From assembly GCA_037951165.1 (NCBI GenBank), contig JBBDHG010000009.1, positions 9,513,001 through 9,577,000 on the forward strand: a DNA stretch of 64,000 nt, written 5' to 3'. This DNA is from Lophius americanus (taxonomy: Eukaryota; Chordata; Actinopteri; Lophiiformes; Lophiidae). Below, piece after piece: positions 12,601-22,707 of this stretch; the stretch's first letter is position 1; each line of letters starts with the position of its first letter. Under the pieces are notes generated by a model that was not told where the DNA came from, ran no database searches, and saw only the letters and a program-made list of their open reading frames with translations. The translations under genes were made by a program, and so were the position numbers.

Positions 12601-14433
12601 TTTTACGTTTTCATATGCTGCGGTATTTTAAGCTGTTTTATTTGGTGAATGCTATTCTTATCACCACCTCATATTCACTTCTGTGTTATATATGGAGCTG
12701 GAGCTTCTTTAGAGGGCTTCTATTGTATTTTTTGTAACTGCTGCTAATCTCTGTTGGCTTTTTATGCTGTTTTTCACATCGTCTGCACGACTTATCTCTT
12801 TATGGTGGAATGTTTTCAAAAAAATGTTTTGTTTTTTGATTTGAATAGAACAATAGTGTAGTTGAGAGTGAGTGTAGCTTTTATCAATTATTTTCTATTT
12901 AAATGTCAAAAAACTGTGCTGGGGGGAAATAAAAATATGATTATGATGAACTCATCCCTTCCTAACTTATTTAGCCAGCTGAGCTCTTTCTACAGTTTAC
13001 TTTTTTGCAATAGTCAGCTCATTGATCCCAATAGGCGGTTATACTTGTTAATTAAGATTGTTTACATCTTGCATGGATCACGTAGATAAGAAAAGAAAAG
13101 GGGACAGTTCCCTGTCCCCCAAAACTAAAAGCAACATATTGACCTTCACTTCCCTTATCAGCCCTCTTCACATGCACATACTAACCTCCCTAGGCTCCAG
13201 CTTGAACACACACTCACCTCCCTCTTGACCCATCTTATCTTTAATTACATGTCTAATTAGGCCCTGACAGCAGAGGTCAATCAACTAATTACAGAATCAC
13301 AGGATGAAAGGAGGTTCAGTGGATCAGTCAGTCAGAGGCCTAACAGCCATCATTAAAACCTGAACTTGTCTCTCTAAGCCCAGGTACATGTGTTAACCTA
13401 CTCTACAGGACAATAACGTAATACACATGCACCAGTTTAAAGGCATGTGAAGGCTTTAGGCAGTAGAGTAAAGGCTTTGTGATTGGTGATTCCCTCACAG
13501 CGCAGCTTTTCCTCTGGGCCTCTCACTCACTACTGTCACCTCGAGCCTCGAGCCACCCTAGTTTTCTATCGATCGAGCTGGACAGCATGGCCGCAGCTCG
13601 GGTCGATCTATTGGTTGTGTTTTTGTATATGTGTGATGTTGGTCAGGTAATCCATTATGTTCAATTTAAGTTATCTGTGTATTTGAGCGTATGTATTTAT
13701 GCATTTGCAAGCTATGTGTACATACGTGTCTGCATATATGGTGCATGCTGGCCAGGTCTTTGTGTGTGTAAGATTGTCTCCTGTTAGGTTAAGACCCGGA
13801 TCAATATCTATAGATGTAGCTCGTAGTTTATAGCTGCATCAATAAAAGGATGAGTGTCTCAATCAGGAATATGTATCTGGCCTAAAAACAGAGTCTCGGG
13901 GGGAATGCATTTTGAAGCTCCATCATTACTTTGATGTAAGCAGCCCAACCTCCCCCACTCCACCCTCAATGTTACGTTTATGTATAGTGATGCAACCGCA
14001 GGTTTTATTTAGAATAAAAGCTGTCGAATCTTTGTTCCTTGGAAATTCTGTCAACATGAAGTACCGTCACAGTCAAATGGATCTATTCTTACTAAATTAT
14101 TTAGTCAGGGCAGTGTTTTGATCTCAAAGGCATTTTGGCAGGCTTGTCAGTTATTTTGCTTATCAGAGTTTCATGAGTACATTTAGGGCTGTTTTATGTA
14201 TGTAGAGCATCATGGGATCATGGGAACAAAATGATTGCTGTAGTTCTCTGCAGATATAATGCACTGTAATATGATTATGATACATTTCAGAACATCTTTT
14301 TCCCCTAATAGCAAAAATGATATGAAGAAGGCTGTTCTTAGTTCTTCACTGTTGTCCCTGACAGCAAGGGTATAACCCCATGAGGCCACCCAATTCATAC
14401 GAGCAATCCGCCTCATTGAACTCGTCAATCAGG

Positions 14434-14434
<1 letters not shown>
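9641..14434. other. Unassigned sequence
   Basis: Nearly 5 kb with no element or exon I can identify. Open frames up to 102 codons (13479-13787) show no family signature. There are scattered A and T runs but no long tandem array. Confidence 0.55.

Positions 14435-14467
<33 letters not shown>
14435..14467. repeat. 33-base homopolymer G run
   Basis: Thirty-three consecutive G residues. A reverse-strand frame through it gives a meaningless polyproline. Such a run can form G-quadruplexes, and its exact length is unreliable in sequence assemblies. Confidence 0.9.
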
Positions 14468-14468
<1 letters not shown>

Positions 14469-16829
14469 CCAATTGCACGACTTTAAATCCCATGTTTCCG
14501 TTATGTGTATGTCTGACACATGTGTCTCCACAGGATGTGTTTATGCACATTGTTGAGTTTAGGTCACCTATATTTTGTCCAGCCCCAGGCTCCAACAGAA
14601 TCACAGTAATTTTGAGGTGAAAACGGAAGACTTGAAATATAAGGTAATGCTTTTATTCATCTATTAGATGTGTTGTGTGAGATTGACGACTAAAAACCCG
14701 AACTTAAAATATTTTCCGTGGAGGCACACTGTACAAAAACAATATTTTGCATGTGTAAGGCTGTAACTTGTTAAATAATTTTGACAGGCATTTTTAAGGT
14801 AATTCACCTCTAAATTGTCTCCCATTTTCTTCTCTCTTGTCATAATCCCCCACTTCTCTCTGACCCCCCTTCTCTGCAGTGGAGAAGTGAATAAGGGGAG
14901 ATTAATAGAAGGTAGACGTGTTAAAAATCATCTGCTGTCCACTTCACCATTCATCCTCCACCCTTTGCTTACTTTTCACCTCCAGACCTCTCTTATCTCT
15001 TTCTCATTCACTTTTTCTCAACTTCTTTTCACTTCCCTTCTCTCATAAACGACAGAATGGTTAGAATGCAGGCCACCCTAATAGAGCAGACCATTTATCT
15101 ACCCCTGAATACTGGAAACCTGCCAAAAAGGCAGTAGACCACAATACATCTCTAATGAATACATGTACCTCTGCTTTCTGCAGGGGGCGCAATACAATAT
15201 GTTCTCGTGTGTGTCTGATGCTGGGAAACCTTTAAAGCTGGCTCCTTGTCTTAATTAGCCAATTGGTTTGATTATAACTCCCCACTTTAGGTATGAATAT
15301 ACATATACATGTATATATGTGATACACCAGTATTCATGAAAGCTGTGATGTTTCAGATATAAAATTGCATGCTGAAAATACATATTTGGAGGCTTTGGGA
15401 GAGCCACTGCACCATACACAATGCACCCTTACATGAACAGCTTTGGTTGAATTCATTCACTGGCTAATACTCCAGTTCTGCTTATCTCTAGATGAACAAT
15501 GACTCATATTCACCCGCTAATCACACTTGACCACTCTCTGCTGCAACAGGCACAAATCCTTCAAATTACATCCAATTTGCCTGTTCACATTAAATAGGAT
15601 TTATTTAGAAGCCAATATTACTTAATATGTGCAATAAGTATTTATTTGACAGTGTGCCTCGTTCAGGACTGTTGCAATACTTGGATAAGCACAAGCACCT
15701 TTCTTTTCAACACAGGTTCCTTTGAACTCGTGCTTTCAACTTATTTCTGTGCCTTTGTATTGTAATTCTTATCTCTATTTCTTAATGATTGTCTTCTTCT
15801 GTGAACAGGAGACAAAGTAAGCATGGTGTTTTTTGACAATAAACCTCTTGAATCTTGAATCTAATGTGTGTCTCTAAGCACAATTTAACCAACTGAATGT
15901 TATCTCTGTCTTTACTTATATTGAGCTTGGACAGCTCATTTTAGATTGTTAATTATTCATGATATAAAACTCATGGATCTGAATTAAGCTTAGGAGGCAC
16001 TGTTTCAATTTCAATTATAATGTTCACTTTAAACTTCCTGTCTTTTCTCTTCTTATTTACAGTTGCCCTGTTAATTCCAAAGCCCTGTTTTGTTCTCTAT
16101 ATTTCCAGTTCTGGTATTTACCTGCGTCTTTCACCTGCCTTCTACTTTAATGCATCATCTGCATTTTCCCTCATGTGTAATTGGCTGACTGGTTTCATAT
16201 GTATCTTGTTCTCATCTCAGTCTCATTATCCTCTCTTCCCAGGATATTTAGTAAGTGCATTGCCCATATGTCCCTTGGCAGTACATTGTCAATCTTTGCA
16301 TCAGTCAATCAATCCTTTTTCCGGGAAGTTTACCATATTTATAACTCATGACTGATTGATTTTGCTGCTGATTCTCTTTTTTATTATATTATGGGTACCA
16401 AAACCTAAGCTGTTGGTGTTTCGATACCGTGTGAGTTTTTTGACATTTTAATTATTAAATCCCTGAACTGCACATGTTCTGTCTCTGCACCAGGCCCCTC
16501 ACCTTGAACAAACACAAAGAACAATGAACAAAGAACAATTTCATGTTTTACCATGAGAAGATAATAGAGAGTTGTTTTGAAGTTCCTTTTAGTAACTGAT
16601 TGGTTTCCATGTATTAAATGTGTGGTCTAATGGTATGGACTTTGGGCTGGTTGTATTAAGTAGGTGAACTGGGAAAATATAATCTTATGGCTGACCAGTG
16701 TATTGTAAGTACTCTGGTATGAAGAATCACAGAGACTAAGCCTGCATCATTGAAAAGGTGATAGTAACATGCCCAATTGCTGCTTAACTTGAAGATCAAG
16801 CAGTAATTGCAAGTTAAGGTGAACATATA
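14468..16829. other. Unassigned sequence with a possible LINE tail
   Basis: No gene seen. At about 15740-15862 the text ends TTTGACAATAAACCTCTTGAATCTTGAAT, resembling the 3' end of fish L2/CR1-type LINEs or their SINEs (an ACAATAAA signal followed by a short repeated tail). That is a weak call. Open frames at 14815-15048 and 16020-16355 are unrecognised. Confidence 0.4.
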
Positions 16830-17480
16830 CTGCTCAAGAAAATTGGGGGAATGCCTCCATGATACATCAGATCTTGATAAAAGAAATATTGAAGCCAAAA
16901 GTCTTTATTGATATACATTGTTGAGAGCAGAATGACATAAGAATGGTCAATGGAAATTCTAATCAATAACATTTTGGAGGGTTCTGACAGTACTCCTCCT
17001 GATCCTCCTGGCAGAGAAGAGGAAATACCAGTCCGGCTGCTGGGTTGTTGTCCTACAGCCCCCTCCAGCCCTCCTAATGTAAACATCTGTCTACTGGTAT
17101 CTCCTCCATACTTTTGAGATGTTGCTGGGCGATACGGCATACCATCTTGTGTGCCATCCTAAAGGAGCTGGACTACCTCTGCCGGACCCTATTGTTTTGT
17201 CAGTCGTGACAAGGGCACTGGCAAAAAGCAAGATTAGAGAAAAATCAGTTAAGGAGGATGATGAACGAGAAATGGTCTGTGATCGCCATCTGCAGAACCA
17301 ACACCTTTTTGGGGGTTGTCTGCTGTCTTCCTGTCCTTCTGTTGCTTTAATTTTGCACCAAAGCAGTTGAAACTGATTCTTTATTGCTCTCGCTTTCTCA
17401 CTGGACAGATCAATATCACAGAAGTTTAATGGACTTTGTGTTATATAATCATTAAATGCTCCCCCAGCTTTTCATAAGTA
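16830..17480 (-). mobile_element. Tc1-like transposon, internally deleted copy
   Basis: The left end reads CTGCTCAAGAAAATTGGGGG, which pairs with the 3' end of the copy at 35.6 kb and the 5' end of the copy at 56.6 kb, so this copy lies reversed. A decayed opposite end is visible near 17455-17480. The reverse frame over about 17010-17240 resembles the helix-turn-helix DNA-binding part of the transposase, for example ISKVWRRY followed by an arginine-rich RRIRRSTVRTLQN. At about 16970 this jumps directly to the 3' untranslated region, so the catalytic DDE domain is gone. Full-length relatives I recall are about 1.6 kb; this copy is about 0.65 kb. It could move only with help from another copy. 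Confidence 0.85.
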
Positions 17481-18665
17481 TGTTCTAAATGGAGTCTGAA
17501 TGTCTGAAGCAGGGAGGTGATTCCTGAGGAATGATGCGTGACAGGAAAAATGCGGTGCTGATTTTTAGCCATTTTACTGCAAGGCACCTCACACAAAAGA
17601 ACAGGCCATCAATATTATAACCAGCCATCTATCATCAAAAATATACCCTTCAAAGTGTCATATTTTTGATAAGTTTGTGTGAGAGAATGCACAATGTTAT
17701 CTGGAAATTTTTAATAGTTTGTGCCACATGCAACACAGAATATTGAAATGAATGTGACACAGTTATTAATCATCAGCATTTAATTATGGGGCTTGGTGCT
17801 CTCTGCTATTTTATATGATAGTTTCATCATGTCACACAATTATTAGATGCTCTGCGGCATCAATGAATTGAATGTGGCATTGCACTGTAAAAATCAAACA
17901 TTTAACTATAAAAATAGCATATAGCTTAAGCTTTTACTCGCATTTGTGCATCCACCATTGTTTTTCTTTATTAACCCCCCTCCATATTATCGGATGGTGT
18001 TTCTAATCATTTCATCCTTTAAATTCTCTCCTCCTCTTTTTGTCTCATTTGTTATTTTATGTTCCTCGACCGTTTCATATTTCATGTTTCATGTCTCCCT
18101 AACAAGAACAATATAATTGTGCTTTTATTTGCTTTCCACATGTCAAGTACTACAAACCTATCAAAATCATTAAACAAGCTTCAAACACTGTTATCAAGAT
18201 AAAAATAAAGTCAACTCCAGTACAATAAAGGCCGTCTACTGTCAGTAGATGGGGCGGTATATGAGAGACGGTCAGTTATCCATAAAACCACTGATGTGCT
18301 GAGAGCGACGATGACGTAAACCCACGGCACATCTCATTATTAGTCCACATGGGTAAAGGCCTGGACACAGTTGCTGCCAACTCCTGTTTCTGGCAACCTC
18401 TGTCTGAGGCAGTTAGACTCCTTTTTTAACTTGCTGGCTCGAAACAAGAAGTCAAGATGTCTCGGATTCATCTTTCAAAGATTATCATGACCTGAATGAA
18501 TGAAAGTGAGTGGGTGAAGCTTAAGTAAACTGAGCATGTGTCCTGTAAGGTTGGATGGGTGGACACCATGTCAAACAATGGATTGATAAGAAATTAAATA
18601 GTTCATAATATAAAAATATCTTTATGCTTTGAATCAAAAGTAAATACACAATGTCAACCTCAAAA
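17481..18665. other. Unassigned sequence
   Basis: No recognisable gene or element. Sequence is AT-rich without a tandem array. Confidence 0.55.
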
Positions 18666-18669
18666 TATC

Positions 18670-18945
18670 AAAAATCAACACATCCATCCATTTGTTTCGC
18701 CTTTTCCAGGGTCGATTTGCAGTGGCAGTAGGCTAAGAAGGGTTCCAGGTATCCCCCTCACCAGCAACACTCTGAAGCTTATCCTGGAGGATCTCTAGGC
18801 ATTCCTGGTACAGATGAGATGTATAGTCCCTCAAACGAGTTCTGGGTGTGACAAGGGGTCTACTCCCTGTTGGACATGCCTGAAACCTTCGAAGGAGGTG
18901 TCCTGGAGGCTTACTTGTCAGATAAACAATATGCTCCATAAAGAG
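18670..18945 (-). mobile_element. Rex3/RTE-like LINE 3' end
   Basis: On the reverse strand the frame from 18939 reads GHLLRRFQACPTGSRPLV, then TPRTRLRDYTSHLYQECLEI and LQSVAGEGDTWN. This is the conserved C-terminal tail of Rex3-type RTE elements: a GRPRTRWRDY-like motif, then an LESVAGER-like motif. After the stop, the sequence matches the short RTE 3' end, finishing in the reverse complement of ATGGATG near 18682. Everything upstream (endonuclease and reverse transcriptase) is missing, the usual 5' truncation of LINE copies. Confidence 0.85.
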
Positions 18946-19197
18946 AACCTTCTTTTATTTCAAGGTATGTCAAAATTATTTTTCTAAAATGTTAAAAAAA
19001 ATCTAATGGACAAAAACAGTAACAAAAAACTGAGTTCAGCACTAGTTTTTATGAATTTTGGTGGTAAAAAAAAAAAAATCCTGAAAATTGAAAAAATCTT
19101 TTCATGATAAAACATTAAGATTATTTGCGAAAGGTTAACAAAACCCACTACACCGACAAACTACTCGGCACAGGACACATTTTTCTGTTCGATTCCG

Positions 19198-19245
19198 AAA
19201 GGCTAGTGACCGGGCCCAGCCCGAAACCAGCAGGCCTTCTGTTTT
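19198..19245 (+). repeat. Short direct repeat, member 1
   Basis: A block with GGGCCCAGCCCGAAACC and AGGCCTTCTGTTTTTT is repeated in the same orientation at 21385-21432 with about three quarters identity by eye. The two flank the hAT relic at 20110-20945. They may be subterminal sequence of that element or unrelated. Confidence 0.45.
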
Positions 19246-19489
19246 TTGTTTTTTTCGAGTACTTATGCTGTCACACATTTGTTGTTACTAATCTTTGCCC
19301 CTTTCTGTTAACAATGATTTCTCATGTCAGCAGTGCAAATAACCATAAAGAGGCACAGTTTGAGGATCCCTTGCCAGTAAGTTGGAGTCTTACCATTGGT
19401 GACTGCCAGTCTTTTTAATCATTACAGCCTCTTGAATGCTTCTTGAACTGCAACAATTGTTAACTGAACTACTTACATAATCTAAGCAT

Positions 19490-19805
19490 CGTTGTTTATC
19501 TGGAGTTGTCGTAGAGGGAGAGGTTAGCATCTGCAGTGGATAGTTTCAACAATTTCCTCCACTGTGTGACAGTTCTTCTTGCAGCGCTAAAGTTCCGCAC
19601 ACTGCTACTTTTGCTCACTATTATTGCCATACACCCCGGCCCGGCCAAGTACATTGAGATCTGGGTATGTGAAATTGCTTTCTCAACACCTGCCCAAAAT
19701 ATCCACATCGTTTTGCGTGTGGTGATGCTGTGTTGAATACAGCTCAACCTTAACTAGAGCTGTGTTTCTTTATTTTTAAACAATGACAATAAAGCTATTC
19801 TATTA
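19490..19805 (+). mobile_element. Possible LINE relic: 2A-like N-terminus joined to a 3' tail
   Basis: The frame at 19536-19736 contains a leucine-rich run followed by IHPGPAKY and, eight residues later, WVCEIAF. Some APE-type LINEs, CR1-related ones included, start their ORF with a hydrophobic stretch, a 2A-like NPGP motif and a cysteine pair. Here the first Pro-motif residue is His-Pro-Gly-Pro, so the motif is degenerate. Only about 60 bases later comes ACAATGACAATAAAGCTATT with a TATTCTATTATC tail, a LINE-type 3' end. If right, this is an element lacking its whole interior. The call rests on short motifs and could be coincidence. Confidence 0.35.
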
Positions 19806-20109
19806 TCTTCTCATCAAAGGAGCTAGATTTTTTTTGTCTTCTAGGTTGTATGCAACTTTCTTGGGTGGCGAACTTGCTGCCAGTCCCTCATCTGTGGTTG
19901 CCAGCTTGATGTGAATTTCGGTCAGCTGTCTTTGCAACTCCTACTGTAACTCCTTTCCCTCAGAGCTGGATAAAAATTATGAGGTGACAGAATTTTGATC
20001 ACAGGAAAGTAGCAATTTTGTGTTGGATTGAAATTTTTTTGTGTAATCCAGCGAAAAAGATGTCTCTCATGTATGATTACCTGATACAAATGTCTGTTGC
20101 TGCTCTACA

Positions 20110-20945
20110 ATTGCCCCTTCGCTACTCAAAGCGGAGTAACACAAGGTTTACTGTTATGTCCCGGTCACTTTTAAGTTCTTGATTGGCATCGTAAAATGGT
20201 CGCGGGAACGCAACAACTTTTTCCGCGGCTATCTTGTTTTTCAAGCAGCTCTTGGTACACAAAACGGACAGAGCTAAAAGTGAGATAGACGGTCCTAAAT
20301 CTTGTTTCCCCCATCTGCAGCACAGCTGCCAGAGCCATCTTTTCTGCATAATTCACCAAAAGTTGTTAGTTTGCAGAGTATTCGCAACCTCTGGGGCTGC
20401 ATCACACACCAGCTGTGGGTGATGCTGTGTAACCCATACCACTTTATTTAGCACACAGATGTTCAGTTTGTATCCTGTTAGCAGTCCGATTAGTCCTCTT
20501 CTGGTATTCTCCCCTGTTTTACAGTCTTCTTGAGGACTTGAGGGAAAATCTTCTGTCCAGATGTCAATGGTAATTTCGATTGTATTAACATATCTGAAAA
20601 TGACATTTTGCTCAATTAACGTCTTGCATGTCTCTGTGGCGAGCTTGTGGCACCCACACATATGTGGGCCCAGGCAGGACGTCCCTTTTGACGCAGACAC
20701 GTATGCAGTAACAGTGTTGATAATCTCCTGAGCTATCGCCACGAAACCCTCTCCTGCAATGAAGCAAAGTGGTTTGATGTCCTTGCACACACATCTCTAT
20801 GACTACTGATTAGGTGTGCTGCGTTATTTTCTTTGAGGAAGAAGAGAAGCAAGTTATGGTCGTCTGTAACCTGCTCACAGTAGCTGGTATCCTGCGGGGC
20901 TGTATTCCCAGTCTTCTTGCTGTGATATTTCATCCAAAAGTTTTA
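20110..20945 (-). pseudogene. hAT-family transposase relic (ZBED-like)
   Basis: The longest frame (20353-20790, reverse) reads CKDIKPLCFIAGEGFVAIAQ, then a TLIEQ region, ITIDIWTEDF, CKTGENTRRGLIGLL and LNKVVWVT. This order is typical of the RNase-H-like fold of hAT transposases: the first catalytic aspartate lies in the TDxWT-type motif (seen as IDIWTED), and the segment ending in VVWVT normally leads to the second aspartate, here lost to Q. The stretch between WTEDF and the TGEN motif is shorter than usual, suggesting deletion. A further frame (20171-20359) continues with GETRFRTVYLTFSSVRFVYQ, resembling the TRWNSV region. The N-terminal BED finger and the C-terminal dimerisation region are not recognisable. 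It is clearly inactive. Confidence 0.8.
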
Positions 20946-20949
20946 CATT

Positions 20950-21735
20950 TAATGCAGCAAACTGTTTCATTTGACTCTTAATCTGCAGCTAAGTCAAAAT
21001 AACTCCACAATGGTGATTTTCGTTTGGTTTCGATAGTTTTGAACGATCCAGAAGAAAACTTGTGGCTTTATGTACTCCATGTTTTAAGCCAGGTTGTTAC
21101 ATGAGAATTTACCACTAAAATGTAACTTATGCCTGTGCAGCATTCAGGGGTCATTAGGCTGTCATGTAAAAAAACTTCCCCCAATACTGACAAAAAGGCA
21201 TAGGCCGACACATTGAAACAAATAAGTATATATTTTATTTTAATTTTTTGTTACACTGGGTTTTCACTTAGATACCTTGAAAGCACCTTGTCAGATTGGC
21301 TATTGAGCCCAAAACTTTTCTTTGGCAATTTCTGATGAGATCGAGTCCAAATTGAACCATAACATACTTTCTTAGTCTAGTCAAAGAGACCAATGACCAA
21401 GATCGGCCCGAACTCCACAGGTCCTCTGTTTTTTATGTCTGAACCTGGCGATTTGGTCAGGAATCTACACTCTACATCACAACACAGTATCTAAAGGAAA
21501 CTCCACAGTGGGTGAGAGATATCTATATAAAGTTTCTTGATGTGATTATACATGGATGGGCAGACAGACAAAGACATGCCCAGAGACATCCTGATGGAAT
21601 ATTATGCTAGGGGATTTATAAAAAAAAAAGACATAAAAAATTCTGCATTCACATTCCATTTGTTTAAGTGTACATATTTTTATATCTTTTTGCTCACAAA
21701 CAACACTAAATGTTCATAAGTGTGTACTGGTGTGA
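20950..21735. other. Unassigned flank of the hAT relic
   Basis: No conserved coding sequence seen. Contains the second member of the short direct repeat (21385-21432). It may include decayed 5' sequence of the hAT element, but no inverted end is convincing. Confidence 0.45.
21385..21432 (+). repeat. Short direct repeat, member 2
   Basis: Contains ATCGGCCCGAACTCCACAGG followed by TCCTCTGTTTTTT, aligning with member 1 at 19198-19245 in the same orientation. It sits on the other side of the hAT relic. Confidence 0.45.
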
Positions 21736-22480
21736 ACATACAGGGTTTGGACACTGAGCAAGATCAAGGTCGTCTCCACATGCTGAACAGACTGAGGTCC
21801 TTTGGAGTGTGCAGGACTCTGCTAAAGACCTTCTATGACACTACGGTAGCATCGTAAACTGTCTACGCTGTGGTCTGCTGTGGTGGAGGAAGCACTGAGA
21901 GGGACAGGAAGAGACTTAATAGGCTGGTCAGGACGTTCAGCTCTGTCTTGGACTGTCCCTCGGACTCCGGGGAGGAGGAGGGTGAGAGGAGAATGTTAAA
22001 CAACTGACCTCCATCCTGGACAACACCTCTCACCCCCTAGATGAGACTGTGGGAGCTCTGATTAGCTCCTTCAGCGGTAGACTGCGACAACCACAGTGTA
22101 AGACAGAGCGCTACCGCAGGTCCTTTGTCCCAATTGCAGTCCGACTTTACAAAAAATCGCTGTGAGACTCTGTTGTGTCTGAAACCCAAAACTCTACTAC
22201 CTCACTACACACCATGTGTGTATCTGATAATCCTAAAGTGACTACAACCCATGTTTGTTCCTTTAATTGCAACACTGCTCATCTTTACCTGGTCAACTAT
22301 TGCACATCTGCACCACGACAACCAATGCTTATAACTCGACTATTTTGATTAATATTATATATGCCATTTGAGATTGGACTCTTTCCTTTTCCTTTATATT
22401 AGCATGTACTTTATTCTTGTATATTAACTTTCATGTGTTTTTTCATTTCTTAATTTTGGATTGAGTGTATATGTAGGTGT

Positions 22481-22506
22481 ATATATATATATATATATAT
22501 ATATAT
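22481..22506. repeat. AT microsatellite in the LINE 3' region
   Basis: Thirteen AT units, followed by degenerate TGTG/TATA sequence to about 22540. It lies inside the Rex1-like 3' untranslated region. Confidence 0.85.
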
Positions 22507-22680
22507 GTGACAGAGGTATATGTGTGTATATATATATAATTTTTATGTATAATGTTTATTAAAACATGTCTATAAGATGTCCTATTATTAATGTGTCTTT
22601 ATTTTTAGTCTTCAGAATACCTGTATGCTGGAGCTGCTGCAACGACTAAGTTTCCCCTTTTGGGGATTAATAAAGATTCT

Positions 22681-22707
22681 TTCTATCTATCTATCTATCT
22701 ATCTATA
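22681..22707 (+). repeat. (CTAT)n LINE tail
   Basis: About six tetranucleotide units immediately after the AATAAAGATTCTTT end. Short tandem tails are typical of CR1/Rex1-type LINEs and probably arise during target-primed reverse transcription. Confidence 0.85.

Larger units (their letters stand above)
21740..22707 (+). mobile_element. Rex1-like (CR1-clade) LINE, 3' end
   Basis: The forward frame near 21770 gives RLHMLNRLRSFGVCRTLLKT, then a FYDTTVAS block, an AVVCCGGGSTERDRKRLNRL block and a SSVLDCPSDSGEEEGERRM block. After a frame shift it continues DETVGALISSFSGRLRQPQC and TERYRRSFVPIAVRLYKKSL before a stop near 22165. This is the C-terminal region of fish Rex1-like reverse transcriptases. 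A stop interrupts it at about 21857 (TVAS followed by TAA). The 3' untranslated region runs about 540 bases, ending CTGCTGCAACGACTAAG, a GGGGATTAATAAAG block and a CTAT tail. The endonuclease and catalytic RT domains are missing by 5' truncation. Confidence 0.85.

Noticed and set aside
14346..14531. Polyproline protein segment on the reverse strand
   Set aside because: It is produced by the homopolymer G run.
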